A stretch of 64,000 bases of DNA from JBJEDU01 sp051872395 (GCA_051872395.1 JBJEDU010000031.1:1-64000); one strand, 5' to 3'; positions 42,665 to 51,301 are shown, counted from the first letter of the stretch. The notes: generated by a model from the letters alone, not told the origin. Numbers and translations: made by a program.

Positions 42665-43798
42665 ATCAATCTTATTATTTACTTTGGTTAGTGAATATAA
42701 TTCATTAACTTTTTTATATCCGTTATTTTTAATTTCTTCTTTTTCTTGTTCACTCATTTCCATAACTTTTTTAAGCGCTGAAAATAAGGAATCTTCAATT
42801 GGTTCTTCTAACCATATTATTTCATTTTTAAATATCTTATGTAGGATAGTGGATTTCGTTGAAATCACAATAGTGCGACTCGATAAATATTCAATGACTT
42901 TACTTGGAACAGAATATTTATCTATATCTTCTTTGACATTTCTTGGATTGATACTCGCTAAACTGTTTTCTTCATATATTTGAGTTTTGTTCATGTCGAG
43001 ATTTCCAATATATTTGATATCGCATCCTTTAATTGCTTCATTTAGTTCATCAATATTTTCATGGTGACCAGAAATTATTAAAGATACTTCATCAGTGTTT
43101 AATTTTTTATAAGCTTCTATTAGTTCATAAATCCCGAATTGTTTTAATAAGGTTCCTCCATAATAAAAATATGGTTTACCATTATTAATTTCTTTATTTA
43201 ATTGAATATTTCTTTGGTTTGATAAACCTTCGTTAATAATATGTGGTTTATTATGAATGTTATATAGAGTATTTAAATTATCATTCAATGCAATATATCC
43301 GTTGAAATCATTACATTCTTTAAGTAATTTTTCTTTATAACTATCACTTACAAATGAGATGTAATTTGGAGAATCGGTTAATATTCCTATAAGAGGATAG
43401 TTAAACTTTTTGTTTAGTTTTTTAGCGATATAAATAGAAGTCATGTTCATCGTTTCTACGAAGATGATTGGTTTATTTTTTAAAGATAATTTTTTAATTA
43501 TTTTTTGACATTCTAAGTAATAATAAATTGTTCTTAAATATTTATTTTTATAAATTTTTAAATAGTGATATTTAATATTATTTATAGTAGATGTTTTTGA
43601 ATTTCTATCGATATTAACACAACTTTTTTCATATGGACGAATAGAAAAGACATAGACTTTATTAGAAAAAGATAAGGCGTTTATCATCTTATTATGAAAA
43701 TTGACGCTGGAGGGATTTAAAGTCTTTTTCCATCCCTTTTTGAAATTTTCAAATTCATCATTTTCTTGTGCAGTTGTGATATAGATGATATCTCTCAT
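42641..43798 (-). CDS. Putative glycosyltransferase (GT-B fold)
   Basis: 385 residues. Seen: an N-terminal Rossmann-like half (about 1-190), then FYYGGTLLKQFGIYELIEAY, which matches the start of the donor-binding domain of GT4 enzymes (YxGxLxxxKGI), LIISGHHENIDELNEAI, KYIGNLD, and PSKVIEYLSSRTIVIST, which resembles the nucleotide-sugar site. Family number is not certain. It overlaps the upstream glycosyltransferase by four bases (ATGA) and ends inside the convergent gene. Confidence 0.78.
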   Translation of the reverse strand: MRDIIYITTAQENDEFENFKKGWKKTLNPSSVNFHNKMINALSFSNKVYVFSIRPYEKSCVNIDRNSKTSTINNIKYHYLKIYKNKYLRTIYYYLECQKIIKKLSLKNKPIIFVETMNMTSIYIAKKLNKKFNYPLIGILTDSPNYISFVSDSYKEKLLKECNDFNGYIALNDNLNTLYNIHNKPHIINEGLSNQRNIQLNKEINNGKPYFYYGGTLLKQFGIYELIEAYKKLNTDEVSLIISGHHENIDELNEAIKGCDIKYIGNLDMNKTQIYEENSLASINPRNVKEDIDKYSVPSKVIEYLSSRTIVISTKSTILHKIFKNEIIWLEEPIEDSLFSALKKVMEMSEQEKEEIKNNGYKKVNELYSLTKVNNKIDLFINNLF

Positions 43799-44889
43799 TT
43801 ATTTATCAATCCTTTAAATAATTCGATATGTTGGGCGACTGATTTTTCAATCGTGTTTTCCTTCGCAGTTTTTATTACTTCGTTTTTATTAATTGTTGAT
43901 ATGTTATTTAACGCATTAATTATTTCATCGAAATTATTAATATTTACTAGATAGCCATTTACTTGATTTTTAATAAGTTTTTTTCCACTTATTACATTCA
44001 TTGAGCAAATAACTGGTAAGCCTTGAGAAAATGCTTCATTGACAGAATGGCCATAAATATCTTCTTTTGATAAAGTAATGTAATAATCACAACAAGATAA
44101 TAATTCTAACAAAGATGATTTCTTTAAAAATGGAACAAGATAAATATTATGAATGTTATTTTCTTTTATATATTTGATATATTTATCTTTCTCTTTCCCA
44201 TCACCAATAATCACTAAGGATTCTTTTCTTAACGAAAAGATTTCTAATAATTTGAAATTATTTTTTCTTTTGATGAATTGACCACTGGTGACAAAAATTT
44301 TCCCTTTGGTAGGAAGATTATATTCTTTTAATATTCTTTCTTTAATTACAGGTTCTATATCAGTAGTTTTTATTTCATTTTCGTAAATTGTTGAATAAAT
44401 ATAATGATTAATTTTTTCTTCTTTCGCCCCATATTGAATTAGATATGGATCAGCTTCTAGACCAGGAGAGAAAAAAATTGATGCATGATTAATGAATTTA
44501 GTTTTTAAATATCGCTTGATGAAATTCGTCTTTTTAACGATTCCTCCATTGATATATAACACATATGGAATATGATGCTTAATCATATAATTTAATGCGA
44601 TGATTTCAGTAAAAGTTGAATACCCATTCATGATGATAATATCAAATTCATGATGATGTTTTTTGATATATTCTTTTAATTTAAAACTTAATGAATTTTC
44701 TCTTCCAATATATCCATGTTTAAAAGTAATAGATTTAAAATTATATTTTTTTTCATTATAAAATTCTTTTTTTCTATCTTTCGCTGAATCTCTTTCGAAG
44801 ATGACAGTTAAATCTATTTCTTTAGCAATACCATTAAATAAACTTACTTTATAAGGCGCTTTATGATTGAAGACAAATAAGACTTTCAT
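43795..44889 (-). CDS. Glycosyltransferase family 4
   Basis: 364 residues. Seen: MKVLFVFNHKAPYKVSLFN at the start, GKIFVTSGQFIKRKNNFKLL (start of the donor domain), LVIIGDGKEKDKY, NIYLVPFLKKSSLLELLS, and EDIYGHSVNEAFSQGLPVIC, where Glu and the following EAxxxGxPVI match the GT4 donor-site EX7E motif. First of a two-gene unit with the preceding-coordinate glycosyltransferase. TATAAT on the minus strand (44898-44903) ends eight bases before the ATG, with no ribosome site. Divergent from ung. Confidence 0.9.
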   Translation of the reverse strand: MKVLFVFNHKAPYKVSLFNGIAKEIDLTVIFERDSAKDRKKEFYNEKKYNFKSITFKHGYIGRENSLSFKLKEYIKKHHHEFDIIIMNGYSTFTEIIALNYMIKHHIPYVLYINGGIVKKTNFIKRYLKTKFINHASIFFSPGLEADPYLIQYGAKEEKINHYIYSTIYENEIKTTDIEPVIKERILKEYNLPTKGKIFVTSGQFIKRKNNFKLLEIFSLRKESLVIIGDGKEKDKYIKYIKENNIHNIYLVPFLKKSSLLELLSCCDYYITLSKEDIYGHSVNEAFSQGLPVICSMNVISGKKLIKNQVNGYLVNINNFDEIINALNNISTINKNEVIKTAKENTIEKSVAQHIELFKGLINK

Positions 44890-44940
44890 TATTTAATATT
44901 ATAAACAATTTATAATAATAAATGTTAATATAGTTTTTGT

Positions 44941-45624
44941 ATGGATAACAAATTAAATTGGGAACAAATATTTCATGAAATTAGCCAAAAAGAATATTTT
45001 AAAAATCTTTTATTTTTCATTGATGATGAATATAAAAATTATCCTTGTTGTCCTAAAAAAGAAGAAATATTTAAAGCCTTTGAACTCGTTGATTTTAATA
45101 AAATTAAAGTAGTCATTATTGGACAAGACCCATACATCAATGAAAATGAAGCGATGGGTTTAGCGTTCTCTATTAATAAAGGAAATAAACTACCTCCATC
45201 ATTAATAAATATCTATAAAGAAATCGAATTAGAATTTCATTTGAAGATGGATTTTTCTGATGGAGACTTAACTTATTTAGCAAATCAAGGTGTATTGCTA
45301 CTAAACGCTTATTTATCTACTAGACTTCATCAATCATTAGCCCATAACAAGAAAGAATATCAATTATTATTTATTGATATACTCAAATATATCGAACAAA
45401 ACGATAGTCCTATTGTCTATTTATTATGGGGAAGTTTCGCAAAAAAATATAAAAAATATATTACTAATAAAAATCATTTAGTTTTAGAAAGCAATCACCC
45501 TAGTCCATTAAGTGCGAATCGTGGAGGTTGGTTTAATAATAATCATTTCATTCAATGCAATGAATATTTGAAAAATAAAGGCCAAGAGATAATTTATTGG
45601 ACAAACACAAATAAAAATATATAA
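44941..45624 (+). CDS. ung: Uracil-DNA glycosylase, family 1
   Basis: Removes uracil from DNA. Seen: GQDPY at 61-65 with the water-activating Asp63, PPSLINIYKEIE, LLLNAYLSTR, and NHPSPLSANRGGWF with the catalytic His186. The residue after GQDPY is Ile66 where family 1 enzymes nearly always have His, and the usual xxFFGCxHF end reads GWFNNNHF. 227 residues, normal. TAATAT at 44926-44931 ends nine bases before the ATG and no ribosome site is seen. The TPP riboswitch of the next gene starts six bases after the stop. Confidence 0.94.
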   Translation: MDNKLNWEQIFHEISQKEYFKNLLFFIDDEYKNYPCCPKKEEIFKAFELVDFNKIKVVIIGQDPYINENEAMGLAFSINKGNKLPPSLINIYKEIELEFHLKMDFSDGDLTYLANQGVLLLNAYLSTRLHQSLAHNKKEYQLLFIDILKYIEQNDSPIVYLLWGSFAKKYKKYITNKNHLVLESNHPSPLSANRGGWFNNNHFIQCNEYLKNKGQEIIYWTNTNKNI

Positions 45625-45629
45625 TTTGT

Positions 45630-45752
45630 CTTGGGAGCTTGTATAACAGGCTGAGAGGATTCTTCTTAGAATCGACCGTACCTGATCTAGGTAATTCTAG
45701 CGGAGGGAATTATTTTTTAATTAGCCCTCCTCCTATTTGACGAAATGGAGGA
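45630..45752 (+). promoter_or_regulatory. TPP riboswitch (THI box) controlling thiT
   Basis: All conserved THI-box blocks are present: GGGAGCTT, CAGGCTGAGAGGATT, a variable stem, GACCGTACCTGAT, CTAGGTAAT and GCGGAGGGAA (aptamer about 45630-45710). Downstream, CCCTCCTCC at 45725-45733 can pair with aptamer-end GGAGGG (45702-45707) or with GGAGG at 45747-45751, which is the ribosome site of thiT. This suggests that bound TPP frees CCTCC to block translation. A T-run after GGAGG overlaps the start, so partial transcription control is also possible. Confidence 0.95.
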
Positions 45753-45758
45753 TTTTTT

Positions 45759-46793
45759 ATGTCAAAAGAACTAAAATGGGGCGCGCTTATCGCAATAATC
45801 GCTGCTTCAATTTACGCAGTATTTGGACAACTATTAATTGTCAACAATACAGTTATTAGTGTTGTCAACTCTTTTACTGCTGATGTAAACGCTGTACTAC
45901 CAAATAGTTACGTTGTTGGTATAGTTGTTATTTTATTAATCTTAATTAATGTTGGTATATTAATTACCAATTTATTAGTTAATAAACCAAATAAATGGCT
46001 CGCGCCTCTTACTGCGGGACTTTTATTATTAACTGGAATTGTGTATTTTTATACTCCAACAATTTTTGTCGCTGCAACCAATTTAGAAAATGTTGATGTT
46101 ACCTCAATTTTTACCGCATCAAAGCCATCAACATTATTTGGTTTAGTGGAAGATGCCGCTGATGTTGTTTTTGCTGGTGGTGCTTCAACAATTAACGGAT
46201 TAGTTTCTATTATCTTATCTATTGTTTTCATTAGAGAAGTATTCAAGACATCAGTAATTACTGTTAAAGATATTGCTGAAATGGCTTCTTTAGTAGGATT
46301 GGCTTTAGTATTAGATTTAGCAATTTTCAAATTGAAAGTCGTTCCTAATGGTGGATCAATTTCTTTAGTTATGGTTCCACTTTTTATTATTGCTTTAAGA
46401 AAAGGACCACTTAAAGGTGTCATCGCATGTGGTATTGTTTTTGGTTTCATTAGTTGTTTGATTGATGGTTATGGTATTGTTACTTATCCATTTGATTATT
46501 TATTAGGATTTGGAAGTATCGCTTTAGCGGGATTCTTTAGAAAATTCATTTTTAGAGAAGATGGAAAAATTACTGTTAGTAGTTGTTTATTTTTACTATT
46601 AGCAGTCTTTGTTGGTGTCTTTGGTCGATTTGTGGCTTCAACAATTTCTGGAATTATTTTATATGGAACTGATTTAGTTGGTTCAATGATTTATCAATTA
46701 ACTTATTTAGCGCCTTCTTCAATTATTGTTTTAATTGCGTTATTCTTACTTTATAAACCACTCATTGTCATTAATAGTCGCTTTAAAGCATAG
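45759..46793 (+). CDS. thiT: ECF thiamine transporter S component, ThiT-like, with N-terminal extension
   Basis: Thiamine-binding membrane subunit of an ECF transporter. The C-terminal 180 residues carry the ThiT pattern: GGSISLVMVPLFIIALRKG (about 198-216), a DGYGIVTYPFDYLLGFGS stretch with thiamine-contacting aromatics, and GRFVASTISGIILYG. The first 150 residues, with four membrane segments and a long outward loop (about 105-130), are not part of the usual 190-residue ThiT. The TPP riboswitch directly upstream supports thiamine as the ligand. Shared ECF-AAT subunits are not in this window. Confidence 0.9.
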   Translation: MSKELKWGALIAIIAASIYAVFGQLLIVNNTVISVVNSFTADVNAVLPNSYVVGIVVILLILINVGILITNLLVNKPNKWLAPLTAGLLLLTGIVYFYTPTIFVAATNLENVDVTSIFTASKPSTLFGLVEDAADVVFAGGASTINGLVSIILSIVFIREVFKTSVITVKDIAEMASLVGLALVLDLAIFKLKVVPNGGSISLVMVPLFIIALRKGPLKGVIACGIVFGFISCLIDGYGIVTYPFDYLLGFGSIALAGFFRKFIFREDGKITVSSCLFLLLAVFVGVFGRFVASTISGIILYGTDLVGSMIYQLTYLAPSSIIVLIALFLLYKPLIVINSRFKA

Positions 46794-46819
46794 TATTCAA
46801 AAACTTGTAATTAATATTG

Positions 46820-46848
46820 AAATCCTTGTCAAAACGGCAAGGATTTTT
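46820..46848 (+). terminator. Intrinsic terminator after thiT
   Basis: AAATCCTTG / CAAGGATTT, nine base pairs with a nine-base loop, followed by a short T-run. Confidence 0.85.
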
Positions 46849-47021
46849 CATATTATTTACATTTTTAAACTGATTTTACGTATAATTTTTCGTTTTAAAG
46901 AAATCCTTTCATTTTAAATTTTTATTTTCGAATTTATTTATGAGTAAAATTCAGCATATAGTATTTATATATTTCTTGACTTAAATATGTTATATTTATT
47001 AAGACAAATGAGGTTTTGTGT

Positions 47022-48173
47022 ATGGAAGAAAAAGAGATCAAAAAAATAAACGAAAAAGTTGAAAAAGAAGCAATAGAAAACGTTGCTTCAAATGAGGAAA
47101 ATGTCGTTAAAGAAAGTGTTACAGTCACTAACACTGAAGAAGAAAAAGTTGATGGTGATGCACCTTCAAATGAAGAAACTACAAATAACGAAGAAGTCGT
47201 TGCGACAGTGAATAATGTTAAATTAGTGAGAGAAAAAGAACCTGAAGTTGAAATTGGTAAACAAGTATCAGTTAAAGGTGAAACAATTACTAATCTCGAT
47301 GATATTGAAAACGAAAGATTAACTTTCTATACCGATTATAAAAAACGTCAAAAAAGATCTAACATTTTAGCGATTGTTGTTGTCGCCTTTATCGCTTTGA
47401 TTGCCTTCTTTATTTTCTCTGGAAATGATGTTTTAAAAATTATTGGTTGGGTCATCGCCGGTTTATTAATTCTCGGCATGATTTTAAATTATGCTTTGTT
47501 TAAAAGAAAAACTCCTGACCTCACTCAAAAATATATCGAAAAAATAAATAAGTTATCTAATGCTTATGTATTTGGACTCAGTGAATTAAAAGATACAGTT
47601 TCTGATTCTTTAGAAAAGATGCCCTTAAGTGAGATTATCGCTGATAAAGTGTATGTCAATTTAGTTAAAATTGGTAGCCGTAATATTGTTTATGGTGCTT
47701 ATAAAGAGTCTCATTTTAAAGTGTGCGATTTAGCGCTTTACACTCACGGAGAAAAGCAAGAACAAAAAGCTGCGTTCGTGGGTAAATATATTACTTATCC
47801 AAATAGTTTAAAATTTGATGGTCGAATTATTATTAACGTATGTGGTGAAAAGCCTATGGATTTACCGACTGACATTTTGGATTTAGAGAAAAAATTCAGT
47901 GAAGATTCATTAACAATATACGCTCCTGAAGGATTAGATTATAAAGATGTCATCAAAGAAAAATTCTTGAATAAATTAAAGAAAATCGAATTAAAAGACC
48001 ACTTGCTCAATATTAATGTTGTCTTATGGGGTGGTCATTCCGCGGTATTTTTATCATATGATGATACAGTCATTTCTTTACCATTTGACAAAGAATATGA
48101 CCAATCATCTATTAAACAATATCGTAATAATTTAATGGATATCTTAGACCTTTTAGCAAGTATTAATAAATAA
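47022..48173 (+). CDS. Membrane protein with acidic N-terminal tail, unknown function
   Basis: 383 residues from ATG 47022, chosen because TGAGG lies eight bases before it; a TTG two codons earlier is open. Seen: a 110-residue acidic, Glu/Asn/Val-rich, probably disordered cytoplasmic tail, two adjacent membrane segments (about 114-133 and 137-160), then a 220-residue cytoplasmic domain with alternating strands and helices (for example VYVNLVKIGSRNIVYGAY, NVVLWGGHSAVFLSYDD). No family recognised. It precedes the DUF402 and tsaE genes by a few bases and probably heads that operon. Confidence 0.78.
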   Translation: MEEKEIKKINEKVEKEAIENVASNEENVVKESVTVTNTEEEKVDGDAPSNEETTNNEEVVATVNNVKLVREKEPEVEIGKQVSVKGETITNLDDIENERLTFYTDYKKRQKRSNILAIVVVAFIALIAFFIFSGNDVLKIIGWVIAGLLILGMILNYALFKRKTPDLTQKYIEKINKLSNAYVFGLSELKDTVSDSLEKMPLSEIIADKVYVNLVKIGSRNIVYGAYKESHFKVCDLALYTHGEKQEQKAAFVGKYITYPNSLKFDGRIIINVCGEKPMDLPTDILDLEKKFSEDSLTIYAPEGLDYKDVIKEKFLNKLKKIELKDHLLNINVVLWGGHSAVFLSYDDTVISLPFDKEYDQSSIKQYRNNLMDILDLLASINK

Positions 48174-48179
48174 ATTTTT

Positions 48180-48707
48180 ATGGGATATTTTGGTCATTGG
48201 TTAGCGATAAAATCTTTTAAACATGACGGTACCTTACATCGTATTTGGGACCGTGGTTTAGTATTGGAAAATACCGATGAATATGTCATCATCGCATCTA
48301 AAAGAGCGAAAGTCGTTGAAACTAATGGTCGTAGTTGGTTTACAAGAGAACCCGCAGTAACAATTTTTTCAAAAACTCATTGGTGGAATGTCATCTGCAT
48401 GATTAAAAATGATGGTATTCATTATTATTGTAATATCGCTTCACCAGCGTTAATTGATAAAGGCTTCATCAAATATATTGATTATGACCTTGATGTTAAA
48501 TTGTTTCCAAACGACTACACTCGTGTTTTAGATGAGAAAGAATATTCTATACATAAAAAAGTGTATTCATATGGAGAAAAGTTAGATCAAGTTCTTCATA
48601 TTGAAATGCAAAATATATTAGAAAAAATGCATAATAGGGAATTCCCTTTTCAAGATGAAACCATATCATCTTATTATGATAAATTTTTAGGAATGATTAA
48701 AAAATGA
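48180..48707 (+). CDS. DUF402-family nucleoside tri/diphosphate phosphatase
   Basis: 175 residues of the DUF402 family (B. subtilis YgaC, S. aureus Ntdp), nucleotide phosphatases. Seen: the N-terminal IKSFKHDGTLHRIWDR, SWFTREPAVTIF, the strand HWWNVICMIKND and the YYCNIASPAL core, the DLDVKLFPN strand with acidic metal ligands, and DEKEY. Length is the usual 170-180. The start ATG has no obvious ribosome site and lies six bases after the previous stop; the end overlaps tsaE in ATGA. Confidence 0.9.
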   Translation: MGYFGHWLAIKSFKHDGTLHRIWDRGLVLENTDEYVIIASKRAKVVETNGRSWFTREPAVTIFSKTHWWNVICMIKNDGIHYYCNIASPALIDKGFIKYIDYDLDVKLFPNDYTRVLDEKEYSIHKKVYSYGEKLDQVLHIEMQNILEKMHNREFPFQDETISSYYDKFLGMIKK

Positions 48708-49162
48708 ATTATTTATATTCAAAAGAAATTAATATAAAAAATCTTGATGAACTCGTACTTTTTTCCAAGAAATTAAATTCTAATTTAATAAATGGAGATA
48801 CCGTTTTACTTTCGGGTGACTTAGGGGCAGGAAAAACTACTTTAGTGAAATATGTCGCTAAAGAAAATAATGTTAAAGATAAGGTAATATCACCAACATT
48901 TAATATTATGAAAATATATTTATCAGGTGAAAGACCAATCGTGCATATTGATGCTTATCGCTTAAATGAATCTAATATTGATATTGGTTTAGAAGAATAT
49001 ATTGGCACTGAACGAGGATTAACTTTTATTGAATGGCCGTATTTTATTGAAAAATACATTCCATTAAATAATATTCTTATTGAGATTTATAATCCCAATA
49101 ATGATGACTCTCGCCTCATTGTTATTAAAACTAACAAATTAGATATTTTAAAGGACTTATAA
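48704..49162 (+). CDS. tsaE: tRNA threonylcarbamoyladenosine biosynthesis ATPase TsaE
   Basis: P-loop partner of the TsaB-TsaD complex that makes t6A37 on ANN-decoding tRNAs. Seen: SGDLGAGKTT (37-46, Walker A), SPTFNIMKIY (switch), VHIDAYRL and the GTERGLTFIEWP block. 152 residues, normal. It overlaps the DUF402 gene by four bases and tsaB follows after five bases. Confidence 0.96.
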   Translation: MNYLYSKEINIKNLDELVLFSKKLNSNLINGDTVLLSGDLGAGKTTLVKYVAKENNVKDKVISPTFNIMKIYLSGERPIVHIDAYRLNESNIDIGLEEYIGTERGLTFIEWPYFIEKYIPLNNILIEIYNPNNDDSRLIVIKTNKLDILKDL

Positions 49163-49167
49163 AATTT

Positions 49168-49752
49168 ATGTATAAATTATTATTAGATTCTTCTTTAGAT
49201 TTTTTATCTATCGGTATTTGTAAAGATGATATTATTATTGACACTATTTCATATGAAGCGTGGCAGAAACAATCTGAACTCATGGTTTTTGAACTTGATA
49301 ATATTTTAAAAAGAAATCAAATATCGTGCGATGAAATCGATTGTATCGCGGTGACAATTGGTCCTGGTTCATATACTGGAATTAGAATTGCTTTAACAAT
49401 CGCGAAAATCTTTTCTTTAGCAAAAAATATTCCTTTAATTCCAATTTCTTCTTTACAAGCTTTATCAAAAAAGGACACATACTCTATTACTTTAATTAAT
49501 GCGAGAAGTAATAGAAGCTATTTCGCTGTTTACTATAATGAAACAAAAATTGAAGAAGACAAAGTGATGAAAAACGAAGATGTTTTAACCTATATTAATA
49601 ATCATAAAAATTATACAATATGTGGGGATACAAAATATTTAAATATCGAAAGTGAACATGTCGATATTTTAAATGAAATGAATAGAATATCCACTTATGT
49701 TCATTCAGTGGACAACCCCGATTTAGTGAAACCAGTTTACTTAAAAGATTAA
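49168..49752 (+). CDS. tsaB: tRNA threonylcarbamoyladenosine biosynthesis scaffold TsaB
   Basis: ASKHA-fold partner of TsaD. Seen: LLLDSSLDFLSIGI at the start, IAVTIGPGSYTGIRIALTIAK (phosphate-type loop), and IPLIPISSLQALS. 194 residues, somewhat short of the common 220-230; the C-terminal region is reduced. Sits in the order tsaE-tsaB-rimI-tsaD. Confidence 0.94.
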   Translation: MYKLLLDSSLDFLSIGICKDDIIIDTISYEAWQKQSELMVFELDNILKRNQISCDEIDCIAVTIGPGSYTGIRIALTIAKIFSLAKNIPLIPISSLQALSKKDTYSITLINARSNRSYFAVYYNETKIEEDKVMKNEDVLTYINNHKNYTICGDTKYLNIESEHVDILNEMNRISTYVHSVDNPDLVKPVYLKD

Positions 49753-49753
49753 T

Positions 49754-50227
49754 ATGAATTATTTATTTAATATAAGAGAAATGACGCTTCTTGATTTAAA
49801 TGAAATTGAGAAGATTGAAAGTGAATGCTTTTCCACAGATAAGTGGGATGTAAAACAATTAAAAGAGGAGTTAACTGACAAAGAATTTAAATGTCCAATA
49901 GTGATTGAAATATATACTCCAAACGGCTATATCATCGTTGGTTATGCGATATATTATGTGACATTCTCAAGCGCTTCAATTGCTAAAATCGCTATTAAAA
50001 AAGAATATCGCCATAATGGATTAGCGAAATCATTAATGGAAGAAATAGAAAAAGATTGTTATGTTAAAAAAGTCATGAATTTAACGTTAGAAGTCCGCAT
50101 ATCTAATGTTTCTGCAATAAATTTATACAAAAAATGCGGTTTTCAAGAAGTTGTTATCAAGCCACATTATTATAGTGATGGCGAAGATGCGATATATATG
50201 ATAAAGGAGGTAAAATCACAATTATGA
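49754..50227 (+). CDS. rimI: Ribosomal-protein-alanine N-acetyltransferase RimI
   Basis: GNAT acetyltransferase. Seen: IREMTLLDLNEIEKIE at the start, the acetyl-CoA loop IKKEYRHNGLAKSLMEEIE (motif A, with RxxGxA), and LEVRISNVSAINLYKKCGF (motif B). 157 residues. It starts one base after tsaB and overlaps tsaD by four bases; AAAGGAGG for tsaD lies in its end. Confidence 0.93.
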   Translation: MNYLFNIREMTLLDLNEIEKIESECFSTDKWDVKQLKEELTDKEFKCPIVIEIYTPNGYIIVGYAIYYVTFSSASIAKIAIKKEYRHNGLAKSLMEEIEKDCYVKKVMNLTLEVRISNVSAINLYKKCGFQEVVIKPHYYSDGEDAIYMIKEVKSQL

Positions 50228-51240
50228 GTTTAACAATAATGGCTTTAGAGAGTAGCTGTGATGAAACAGCGTGCGCAATTATAAAAGATAATGTGCTATT
50301 AGCGAATATTGTTTCTTCACAAGTTGATGTTCATAAAAAGTATGGTGGAGTTATGCCAGAGATTGCCTCTCGACTTCATAATGAAAATATTACTATAGTC
50401 ATAAAAGAAGCATTAGAAGTTGCAAAAGTTAAATTAGAAGACATTGATGCTTTCGCTGTGACGAGAGGACCTGGATTAATTGGAGCGCTTCATGTTGGTT
50501 TACAAGCGATGAAAACTTTATCGATGATCTATCAAAAACCTCTCATTCCAGTTCATCATTTAGCAGGTCATATTTACGCGAATGAATATGTTGATAATTT
50601 AACCTTCCCTCTTCTTGCAGTAGTCACCTCTGGTGGCAATAGTGAATTCGTCTATATGGAAGAAGATATGAAATTTAAAGTTATTGGAGAAACTAGAGAT
50701 GATGCGATAGGGGAATGCTATGACAAAGTCGCGAGAGTGCTTGGTCTATCTTATCCAGGTGGAGTTATCATCGACAAATTAGCGAAAGAAGGAAAACATA
50801 CTTATGAACTTCCTATCCCATTAAAAGGAGAAGATACTTTAGATTTATCTTATTCTGGATTAAAAACACATGTCTTAAATCTCGTTCATAATCTTGAACA
50901 AAAGGGTCAAAAAGTTAATGTCAATGATATGTGTACTTCTTTTCAAATAACCGCGATTGATGAAATTGTAAAAAAAGCTGTTAAGGCCGTAAAAAAATAT
51001 AATGTCAAAGAGGTCGTTTTAGCGGGTGGGGTCAGTGCGAATTCATGCCTCAGAACAAGAATGAAAGAAGAAATGGATAAATTACACATTAAAATTATTA
51101 TTCCTCCTTTGTGGTGTACGACTGATAACGCTGCGATGATTGCGAAAGTCGCTACTAAACTTTATGAAAGAAAAGTTTTTGCTCCTTTATCTATTGGAGT
51201 TGATCCAAATTGGTCAATTGAAGATTATATGAATTTTTAA
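50224..51240 (+). CDS. tsaD: tRNA N6-adenosine threonylcarbamoyltransferase TsaD
   Basis: Catalytic subunit of t6A synthesis (Kae1/YgjD family). Seen: LESSCDETACAI, MPEIASRLH, TRGPGLIGALHVG, and the metal ligands in HHLAGHIYAN (His111, His115), SGGNSEFVY, and GGVSANSCLR. 338 residues, normal. Last gene of the unit; asnS follows after 61 bases with its own leader. Confidence 0.97.
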   Translation: MSLTIMALESSCDETACAIIKDNVLLANIVSSQVDVHKKYGGVMPEIASRLHNENITIVIKEALEVAKVKLEDIDAFAVTRGPGLIGALHVGLQAMKTLSMIYQKPLIPVHHLAGHIYANEYVDNLTFPLLAVVTSGGNSEFVYMEEDMKFKVIGETRDDAIGECYDKVARVLGLSYPGGVIIDKLAKEGKHTYELPIPLKGEDTLDLSYSGLKTHVLNLVHNLEQKGQKVNVNDMCTSFQITAIDEIVKKAVKAVKKYNVKEVVLAGGVSANSCLRTRMKEEMDKLHIKIIIPPLWCTTDNAAMIAKVATKLYERKVFAPLSIGVDPNWSIEDYMNF

Positions 51241-51301
51241 GTGACTAAAATAAATACAATATGTAGTATTATTAATAAATAATGTAAGGAAATAAAATCT
51301 T

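Noticed and set aside
46049..46450. Minus-strand frame of 133 codons inside thiT
   Set aside because: It lies wholly inside a riboswitch-controlled gene with clear ThiT motifs and has no recognisable motif of its own.
46977..47000. TTGACT as -35 of the membrane-protein gene at 47022
   Set aside because: No acceptable -10 lies 16-18 bases downstream; TGTTATATT nearby could be an extended -10 but the pair does not fit together.
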